Assembly (NCBI GenBank): GCA_900547825.1
Contig: URII01000030.1
Coordinates: forward strand, 1-28,683
Length of the DNA stretch: 28,683 bases
Origin: an uncultured Porphyromonadaceae bacterium
Lineage (GTDB): Bacteria > Bacteroidota > Bacteroidia > Bacteroidales > Muribaculaceae
Direction: 5' to 3'
This document shows positions 1 through 6,900 of this stretch, one piece after another; position 1 is the first letter of the stretch, and every line of letters begins with the position of its first letter. A program made the translations under genes and the position numbers. Under the pieces are notes generated by a model. It had not been told where the DNA came from. It did not search any database and saw nothing but the letters and a program-made list of their open reading frames with translations.

Positions 1-20
1 ATGCATTTGAATATTTTGTG

Positions 21-28
21 TAACTTTG
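21..28 (+). promoter_or_regulatory. Bacteroidetes -7 element upstream of the ROK kinase
   Basis: TAACTTTG matches the Bacteroidetes -7 consensus TAnnTTTG and would place the transcription start near position 35, about 47 nt before the ATG at 82. The matching -33 element would lie at or before the window edge, so only half of the promoter can be judged. Confidence 0.45.
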
Positions 29-81
29 TGGCAATATAGCAATCTCAGTGCAATAATTTCTTAACTTAAATACTATACATC

Positions 82-1104
82 ATGAGCAAACCTTATGTAT
101 TAGGCATTGACATAGGCGGCACCAACACCGTTTTCGGCATTGTTGACGCACGCGGTGTCGTGATAGCGAGCGGTTCCATCAAAACCCGCAAGCACAGCGA
201 GATAGGCAACTACATCGATGAACTATACACGGAGACCATGCGTCTTCTCGAGGCCAACGACGCAGTGGGCAAGATCCACGGCATAGGTATCGGTGCGCCC
301 AACGCCAACTACTTCACCGGCGTGATAGAGGACGGTGTGAACCTCCCCTGGCCTACCCCCATACCTCTGGCCCAGCTCGTGAGTGACAAGTTCGGTGTAC
401 CCGTGGCCATAACCAACGATGCCAACGCGGCGGCCATCGGCGAGATGACATACGGCGCGGCCCGCGGTCTCAAGGACTTCATAATGATAACCCTCGGCAC
501 CGGTGTCGGCTCTGGCATAGTGATCAACGGCCAGCTTGTCTACGGCCATGACGGATTCGCCGGCGAACTCGGCCATGTGATAGTGAAGCGCAACAACGGA
601 CGCCTCTGCGGCTGCGGACGCACTGGTTGCCTCGAAGCCTACTGCTCGGCAACAGGCGTGGCCCGCACAGCCCGCGAATTCCTCGAAATCCGCACAGAGC
701 CGTCGTCGCTCCGCAACATACCCCTTGAGGAAATCACTTCGAAGGATGTGTATGACGCCGCTATCTCGGGCGACAAATTAGCAAAGGATGTGTTTGACTA
801 TACAGGCACCCTGCTCGGCGAGGCGTTTGCCGACTTCACCGTATTCTCATCACCCGAAGCCATAATCCTGTTCGGCGGATTGGCCAAGAGCGGCGAGCTT
901 CTGCTCCGCCCCCTGCGCAACGCCATGGAAAAGAACATGATGCCTATATTCAAAGGCAAGGTGCGCATACTGCTCAGCGAGCTTAAAGAGGCCGATGCAG
1001 CAGTGCTCGGCGCAAGCGCACTCGGCTGGGAGGCCAAACCGCTCGTAACCATCGTGCCCCCTCCCGCACCTATGGCCGTGAGCCAGGCACCACTTACAGT
1101 GTAA
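82..1104 (+). CDS. ROK family sugar kinase (glucokinase-like)
   Basis: This is an ATP-dependent sugar kinase of the ROK family, probably cytoplasmic glucokinase, although N-acetylmannosamine or another hexose cannot be excluded. The N-terminal phosphate-binding motif DIGGTNT lies at about residues 9-15. The catalytic Asp is D113 in ITNDANAAA. The ROK zinc site is complete: H165 in GELGH plus C176, C178 and C183 in the CGCGxxGCxE signature. LGTGVGSG is the second glycine-rich segment. At 340 aa it is slightly longer than the usual 300-320, because of a Pro-rich tail after about residue 318 whose role I cannot assign. It appears monocistronic, with a -7 element upstream and a hairpin terminator about 20 nt downstream. 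The family call is firm; the substrate is inferred. Confidence 0.9.
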   Translation: MSKPYVLGIDIGGTNTVFGIVDARGVVIASGSIKTRKHSEIGNYIDELYTETMRLLEANDAVGKIHGIGIGAPNANYFTGVIEDGVNLPWPTPIPLAQLVSDKFGVPVAITNDANAAAIGEMTYGAARGLKDFIMITLGTGVGSGIVINGQLVYGHDGFAGELGHVIVKRNNGRLCGCGRTGCLEAYCSATGVARTAREFLEIRTEPSSLRNIPLEEITSKDVYDAAISGDKLAKDVFDYTGTLLGEAFADFTVFSSPEAIILFGGLAKSGELLLRPLRNAMEKNMMPIFKGKVRILLSELKEADAAVLGASALGWEAKPLVTIVPPPAPMAVSQAPLTV

Positions 1105-1124
1105 TTTTCATGACACCTTGATAT

Positions 1125-1160
1125 TGACGGAGGACGGCCCATTGACGCCGCCCTCCGTCA
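1125..1160 (+). terminator. Hairpin terminator after the ROK kinase
   Basis: Arms TGACGGAGG (1125-1133) and CCTCCGTCA (1152-1160) pair perfectly, and CGGC/GCCG can extend pairing inside the loop. GTTGTTTATTTA follows on the plus strand. It may also serve the convergent small membrane protein gene ending at 1177. Confidence 0.65.
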
Positions 1161-1176
1161 GTTGTTTATTTACCAA

Positions 1177-1380
1177 TCAGAACAGGAGGATCCAGAAGCC
1201 GGCTGCTGCAAGCGCTACCAGCATAACCCCCACCGCTATGAGCGTGAAGCGCCATAAAAGTTTGCCCTGACGGGTTTCGGCAAACTTGTTGCGACCTCCG
1301 AGGCTGCGCATCATGCGCCGCATTCTCACAAGCCACATACACAGAATCAGCACACACGCCAATATTATCAGAATCTTCAT
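1177..1380 (-). CDS. Small two-helix membrane protein of unknown function
   Basis: This 67-aa protein has a hydrophobic segment at residues 2-18, a basic Arg/Lys/Met-rich middle (about 19-44, including the run RMRRMMRSLGGRNK) and a second hydrophobic segment at about 45-67. That predicts a two-pass inner-membrane hairpin. I do not recognise a named family. It lies 88 nt downstream of the HSDR_N-type gene on the same strand, so the two could share a transcript. The hydrophobicity pattern and ATG start argue that it is a real gene. The opposite-strand reading frame over the same bases has no such pattern. Confidence 0.5.
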   Translation of the reverse strand: MKILIILACVLILCMWLVRMRRMMRSLGGRNKFAETRQGKLLWRFTLIAVGVMLVALAAAGFWILLF

Positions 1381-1468
1381 CGCTCCTTACATTTACATTC
1401 CACACTTTACAGTCTACAACATCCCCCTGCCCCATTCAGTTCGAGCCTATGCACAACCATATGTGCAA

Positions 1469-1933
1469 TCAGGGGGTGGAAAGCTGGGGGTAGGTGGGGA
1501 GGGATGAGAGGGGGAGGCAACGGCGGAGGGGGTAGTCGACCCGGAAAGCGTAATGTGCAAGACCGTTGGTTACAATGAGATAGGGCACCTGCATGACAAT
1601 GTTGTAGCGGGCTATCTGGTCAAACACCCGTTGGGTGATGGCCACGGACGGCGCTTTGTATTCCACAATAAGCACGGGGAGCCGCGAGCGGTCATACACC
1701 ACCGTGTCGCAACGGCGGGTCATGGAGTTGAGTCGAAGCCCCACCTCATTGGCCATCAGCGCCGCAGGATAGCCGAGATGATTGGCCATAAAGGCTGTGA
1801 AGCGCTGGCGCACCTCCTCCTCGGGCGTAAGCTTCACCCACCGCAACCGCAGGGGGTCATACACCTGAATGGTGCCGGTGGTGCCATCACGCCGCAAAGG
1901 CAGGTCATAAGGAGGCAAGTCAAATTCAATCAT
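1469..1933 (-). CDS. Orphan HsdR N-terminal-domain (PD-(D/E)XK fold) protein
   Basis: This looks like the stand-alone small protein that Bacteroidetes genomes annotate as 'type I restriction enzyme HsdR N-terminal domain protein'. The PD-(D/E)XK nuclease core is visible: D76 in RCDTVVY, then E91 and K93 in VEYKAP. I start it at the ATG at 1933, giving 154 aa that begin MIEFDLPPYD. An upstream in-frame ATG at 2047 would add 38 residues, but these cover AT-rich regulatory DNA and the operator dyads and look non-coding. No hsdM, hsdS or helicase domain is nearby, so it is not a complete restriction system, and its cellular role is unknown. It is divergent from the BlaI-type regulator, with a 131-nt shared upstream region. 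Confidence 0.7.
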   Translation of the reverse strand: MIEFDLPPYDLPLRRDGTTGTIQVYDPLRLRWVKLTPEEEVRQRFTAFMANHLGYPAALMANEVGLRLNSMTRRCDTVVYDRSRLPVLIVEYKAPSVAITQRVFDQIARYNIVMQVPYLIVTNGLAHYAFRVDYPLRRCLPLSSLPTYPQLSTP

Positions 1934-1996
1934 GCACAAAGTTAAGCATTCCGGCGCGAAAATACCAACAGGATATAGCCGATAACAAAGGTTAAT

Positions 1997-2064
1997 AACT
2001 ATTAAAATAGTTGCACAACTAATTTTGCAGTTATATATTTGCAACATGAACTAATTTTATAGTT
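1997..2064. promoter_or_regulatory. Three-copy 16-bp dyad, candidate BlaI-family operator array
   Basis: Three related 16-mers with the pattern AACTA-N6-TAGTT occur here. They are AACTATTAAAATAGTT (1997-2012, a dyad with 7-bp perfect arms), AACTAATTTTGCAGTT (2017-2032, one mismatch in the right arm) and AACTAATTTTATAGTT (2049-2064). Their centres are 20 and 32 bp apart, close to two and three helical turns. They bracket the -33 and -7 elements and reach the ATG of the repressor gene. Known BlaI/MecI repressors bind ACTA/TAGT-type dyads of similar size, so autoregulation by the adjacent gene is the natural inference. Confidence 0.65.
2011..2041 (+). promoter_or_regulatory. Promoter of the BlaI-type regulator/M56 protease operon
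   Basis: The -7 element TATATTTG (2034-2041) matches TAnnTTTG. A weaker -33 element TTGC (2011-2014) lies 19 nt upstream. Transcription would start near 2047, giving a leader of under 20 nt. The promoter is interleaved with the three candidate operator dyads. Confidence 0.55.
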
Positions 2065-2454
2065 ATGAAAGCCGGACGAAAACGACAGATACTTACCGAG
2101 AAAGAAGCCGCCATAATGAATATGCTATGGGACGAAGGCCCCATGTTCGTGCGTGAGATGGTGGCCCGCTATCCTGATCCGAAGCCGCATTTCAACACCG
2201 TGTCAACCACCGTGAGGATACTTGAGGAGAAAGGATATGTGACTCATGAGGCCATAGGTGCCTCACACCGCTACACGGCATGTGTGCCAAAAAGCGATTT
2301 CCGCGAACGGTCGCTGCGCGAGGTGATACGCAACTATTTCGACAATTCATATAAGAATGTGGTGTCGGCATTGGCCGAGTCAGAGAAAATATCGGTTGAG
2401 GAGCTGCGTGAGATCATAGACATAATCGAATCGCGCAACCCTAAAAAACAGTAG
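2065..2454 (+). CDS. BlaI/MecI/CopY-family transcriptional repressor
   Basis: This 129-aa winged-helix protein begins with the typical LTEKEAAIMNMLWDEGPMFVREM segment. The recognition-helix region follows, with HFNTVSTTVRILEEKGYVTHE, then a helical dimerisation tail (about residues 85-129). The length matches the BlaI/MecI family. It sits 3 nt upstream of an M56 metalloprotease gene, the usual sensor-protease partner that inactivates such repressors. The family paradigm is repression of its own operon until the protease is triggered, and the three dyads at 1997-2064 fit that. No beta-lactamase gene is in the window, so the inducing signal and other targets are unknown. Confidence 0.9.
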   Translation: MKAGRKRQILTEKEAAIMNMLWDEGPMFVREMVARYPDPKPHFNTVSTTVRILEEKGYVTHEAIGASHRYTACVPKSDFRERSLREVIRNYFDNSYKNVVSALAESEKISVEELREIIDIIESRNPKKQ

Positions 2455-2457
2455 GCC

Positions 2458-3867
2458 ATGGGAGCATTGTTTTCATATTCGCTTGCCTCGTCAATAGGCC
2501 TGCTGGCACTATGGACAGCCTACCGCTGGGCGCTCGCCACCGAACGGCAGCATTCGGCCAACCGTATGTTTATCTATGCCATATACGCCGCAGCACTGGC
2601 CATGCCGTTTGCCGGCAACATAGCCGAAGCGCTGAATCCTGTCGGCGACGGGGCCACAATAGCCGTGGGCGCCATATCGCAGCACATAGCTCCCGACACA
2701 GGGACTACACCGCTACTTCCGGACATTCTGCTCCAGGTCTACATTGCAGGCCTGATCATAACAGGTGCCCTGAGCATAGCGGCAGCCGTACGCCTGTGGC
2801 GCATAATAGGAAGAGGCACAAAAATACAGTTGGAAAACGGATACACGCTCGTGCTGACCGACGATACCTCAACCGTTCCTTTCAGCTGGTGCCGCTACAT
2901 GGTGATGAGCCGCAGCGACTACGAGAGTTCCGGCGAACCGATCATGCTCCATGAACTGTGTCACCTGCGCTGCCGCCATTGGATTGACCTATTGGGCGCA
3001 CAGGCGGTGATAATCCTCCAATGGTACAACCCTGCCGCATGGCTGATGCGCGAGGAACTGAAGACTCTCCACGAATATCAGGCCGATTCGGCTGTGATAA
3101 AAGCAGGCACGGATATACGCCAATATCAGATACTATTAATAAAAAAGGCCGTCGGCGCGAGATTCCCGTCACTCGCCAACAGCCTTAATCACAGTAAACT
3201 TAAAAAACGTGTAACTATGATGTACAAATCAAATCCCTCCGCCCTGCGGCGCCTCCGTGCAGCCGCATTAGTGCCGGCATTGGCTTTAGGACTGGCCGTA
3301 ACCGGCATTCCGGCAGTGGCTTCCGCGCTTGAGTCGGCAGCATCAGCCTCCGTCAGCAAAGGTACGGAAAATCAGCCGTCCGGACAAACCGCCCCGACAG
3401 CCAATGTGATCCAAGGCAATCCCGAAATATATCTTGACGGCAAGAGGATCACTTCGGAAGAACTTCAGGCCATGGATCCCTCCACAATCAAAGGCATGAA
3501 AATAGACAAGGCCACAAACATCATCTATGCAACTACCAAGGAGGATGGTGACAAAGGCGGCAAATCGAAAGTGACAATGGCCACATTCCCCGGCGGCGAA
3601 ACGGCAATCTACCGGTTCGTTGCCCAGAATATGAAATATCCCGTCGAGGCCCAAAAAAAGAAAATAGAAGGCCGTGTGGTGGTAAAGTTCAGCATAAGCG
3701 CAACGGGAAAGGTCAGCGATGTGAAAGTGGTGCGCAGCGTGGATCCGCTGCTCGACGCCGAAGCAGTAAGAGTGGTGTCGCTGCTGCCGGATTTCACACC
3801 GGCACAGATGGACAGCAAGCCGGTAGCCACGGAATTCGCCTTGCCGGTGCAGTTCAAGCTGCAATAA
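2458..3867 (+). CDS. M56 (BlaR1/MecR1-like) membrane metalloprotease with TonB C-terminal domain
   Basis: This 469-aa membrane protein has predicted transmembrane segments at about residues 3-24, 36-56, 88-115 and 263-290. The zinc protease site lies in the cytoplasmic loop: H165-E166-x-x-H169, with E206 in LHEYQAD as the likely third ligand. The periplasmic part has no penicillin-binding sensor domain like that of BlaR1. Instead it has a linker and a TonB C-terminal (TonB_C) domain at about residues 385-469, with the usual KYPVEAQKKKIEGRVVVKF and final PVQFKLQ strands. This M56-TonB architecture is common in Bacteroidetes. It probably cleaves the BlaI-type repressor encoded 3 nt upstream, in response to an unidentified envelope signal. 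Confidence 0.88.
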   Translation: MGALFSYSLASSIGLLALWTAYRWALATERQHSANRMFIYAIYAAALAMPFAGNIAEALNPVGDGATIAVGAISQHIAPDTGTTPLLPDILLQVYIAGLIITGALSIAAAVRLWRIIGRGTKIQLENGYTLVLTDDTSTVPFSWCRYMVMSRSDYESSGEPIMLHELCHLRCRHWIDLLGAQAVIILQWYNPAAWLMREELKTLHEYQADSAVIKAGTDIRQYQILLIKKAVGARFPSLANSLNHSKLKKRVTMMYKSNPSALRRLRAAALVPALALGLAVTGIPAVASALESAASASVSKGTENQPSGQTAPTANVIQGNPEIYLDGKRITSEELQAMDPSTIKGMKIDKATNIIYATTKEDGDKGGKSKVTMATFPGGETAIYRFVAQNMKYPVEAQKKKIEGRVVVKFSISATGKVSDVKVVRSVDPLLDAEAVRVVSLLPDFTPAQMDSKPVATEFALPVQFKLQ

Positions 3868-3905
3868 TCCCATACTGAAACAACAACAGCTTAATACATA
3901 CAGCG

Positions 3906-3947
3906 AACCCCGCACCTTAAGGCCATCACGGCCCGGGTGCGGGGTTT
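3906..3947. terminator. Strong hairpin terminator between convergent genes
   Basis: AACCCCGCACC (3906-3916) pairs with GGTGCGGGGTT (3936-3946), followed by T then CCC. The loop contains an additional GGCC/GGCC pairing. It lies between the convergent M56 protease gene and the giant secreted protein gene ending at 3985. It may act in both directions, although the U-tract is short on both strands. Confidence 0.65.
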
Positions 3948-3984
3948 CCCTGTCAATAAACCCGTCAGAAATTACATAACCGGA

Positions 3985-6900
3985 TTATCTGACCTGAACC
4001 TTACGGACTACAGAACCGGCTTTCACCACATATATGCCGGGAATAACCCGGAATGCGGCGTGGCCTGTAACCTGCTGCGAGCGCAATGTGCGTCCGTCGG
4101 GGGTCATGATGCTGACTTCGGCGCTTGTCGGGCAAGTCACTTTCACCATGCCGGGGGCTGTGGTGATCACCGGAAGACCGGTTGCCGTGACCATATCCGC
4201 GCCGGAATTTGAAATATCCACCTCCACTACATTCGACAGCGGGCCTTCGCCGAGATTGAAGCGGGTGGCCACTGCATAGCGGCGCACTCCGAGCCCCGGG
4301 GCAGCATCGACAAACGCGGGCGTGGGCGATGTGCCTATAAGTTCATTGTCGCGGTAGATATTGTAGCCCTCAATGCCGAGGTCAATGGCAGTGCGCACAG
4401 GTGAATAGGTTATATCGTCCATCCAGAGACCAAAGAACGACTGGTGGTGACGGATGGCGAAATAGCGGGCGTCAGCGGGAAGAGTGTAGATGTGGCGCGA
4501 CCACTCAGCCATGCTCTCTAATTCTATAGTGGCAAGCACGGTGAAATCGGAAATCTCGGTACCCGTGGCGGAATAGAGCAGTTCCACCGCCTCATTGCCG
4601 CCATAATTATTGGTCGGCTGCTTGAGCCAGAAGGTCACCATCGATCCGCCGGCCACTTCCTCGGATATCAGCCAGTCGTCATTCCTCGGCTCCTCCCTTA
4701 TGTCCGAACCGGGAATCTGTCCGTCGCTGCCCATGCTCATCAGGCACATGTAGCCTGTTCGCGGGGCCACATCCTCGCCGAGGAGGTTGGCACGCATCGG
4801 ATCCCACACCTGCCATGCCTTCGGAGTGTACCAGTCAGGGAAAGTGAGGCCATACTTTATGCCGTAGGTCATCTGGCCGTCACCATCGTAGAGAGTCCAC
4901 GGGCCAAGGTCAGAGATGGCGAACGGTTCGTAATCCTCAAAGCTGTCGGTAACCGCCGGCGACCATCTTACGGAAGGTTCACCCCAAGTCATGGTCACCT
5001 CGCCGTCGGCCACAGAGGCCGAAAGGTCAGCCACAGCTGGATATGTGCTTGCCAGCACAGTGGCTTTAAGCTCATCACTGAGATTGTCGGAAACCTTCAT
5101 GTCTGGCTGATAGTCCACCCGGGCCTGATACACCCGTTCGGTGCCTCCGTCGGGGGCAGCAGGTGTACCGATCACGAATTCGAAGCTTTCAGTTGCGCGC
5201 GGTTCAAGCGCCGAGGCATGTTTTGTCTCAACCGGCTCGCCATTGCACAGCAGCGTCACATCATAGTCGCCAGAAACCAGGAGACCCTTGTTGCGAACCA
5301 TAGCCGTGTATGTGGCGCCGGAGGCGTCAATCACAGTAGGACCGGTGAGAGCGTCAAGCGCAAGATTATGGTCATAGACATCGTCTATAGCGATATTATC
5401 CATGAATATACGGGTGTTCTGGTCATAATTCTCGGCATGGAATTCAGCCGATACGAAATCAGAAGCTGTGACAGCCAACGGCCATGAGTATTGAGTCCAG
5501 CCTTCCGCACCGGCATTGACATACAGGTCGGCAAGTTCTATCATATCATTGTCGTTGACACGGTAGCCAACCCTTACATGAGCACGCGCATCGGCTGCGG
5601 GGTCATGCCGGATCCACATTGTGAGATAAGGCCGCGAAGCAGCCGCCATCGATAGCTTGGGAGTGGCGAGCACACCTGCCGACAGATCCTCGGCATCGTT
5701 CCATTTCACGAATTGCACAAATCCTGTTTCAGAGTCGACCGAGGTCACCCCGTTCTGTTCGGGGGATACCATCCAGCTCGCATTATAGTTAGTGCTGATC
5801 ACATTGGTCCACTCATCTTCAATATATGAGGCGAAATTTTCCACAAGCGGGAAACCGCGGAGGGTGCCGAGCGCCACAGCCACATCGGCCTGCAGGCCCT
5901 CGCCTCCGTCGCTGAGCGGAAGCACGGTATAAGTTCTTGCCGACTGTTTGCCCTCAGCCCCGACATTATCGGTGAACGTGAGCTCACGCAAGCCCGAGGC
6001 GATTACGGTAGTTTCCCAATTATAGGTGCGTGACACCGTGTAGGTAAGGGTGGAGGGATCCACATAACCGCCGTTTCGCCCTGCGGAAGGAGCTTCCCAT
6101 GTGATCACGGCATTGGCGTTGTCCGCATCACCTTTGGCTCGCAGCGAATTGACCGCTGCCGGAGCATCATGGCCTACAAACGAGGAGGCTTTGCTTACGA
6201 GGCCGCGTCCTGCGGCATTGACTGCGCATACACGGTATTCGGCCATTCCCTGCCGGGCCTCGCTATCGGTCCATTCGAGCGGGGCACCCGCAGCAGGATT
6301 GGAGAACACTTTTGCCGGTTCGGCCGAATCGCCACGGTAGATCTCAACGGACTGCAGCGAGGTGAGGGTTTCGCCTCCACATGTCACCGCAGGAGCGTTG
6401 AAACGCACAACAGCCGCGAGAGATCCGTCAGCAGCCCCGGAAACCGACAGATCCGAAACTTCATCAGGAGCATCAATTGAGGCCACATCCCTGACCTCCA
6501 ATCTGTCAAGATAGATATACAGGGCATTCTTGGGCGAATAGGCATGGAACCCTATATTATATAAGCCCGCTGACGGCACTTTAAGCCATGACGACAGGAG
6601 CACAGGTTGCTCCGAACAAAATCCCTGAAGATCAAGAAGTGTATTCTGAGCGGCAGGATCAGTGCCCTGGCCGCAGGTTATGGCCAGATTCTCTTTATGC
6701 ATACCGGTACGGGCTGTGGTCACAACCTCATACACACGGTCGGAACGCAAACGGATGTTAGGCGACAAAAGCCAATCGTCGGCTGTTTCAAACAGGCTGT
6801 AGCTATACATTGCCGTGCCGTTCTCAAGCGTCCACGTCTTGTCATCGCCATTAAGATTCAACACGGTGAAATAGCTGAATTCCTCCGGTGATTCAAAAGT

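Noticed and set aside
1423..1476. CCCCCTG/CAGGGGG pairing as a terminator for the HSDR_N-type gene
   Set aside because: The arms are 40 nt apart in a G-rich tract, and no T-run follows on the minus strand, so support is too weak.
1934..2047. N-terminal extension of the HSDR_N-type protein to the ATG at 2047
   Set aside because: The added 38 residues overlap the operator dyads and the promoter of the divergent operon. Family-like sequence begins at MIEFDLPPYD.
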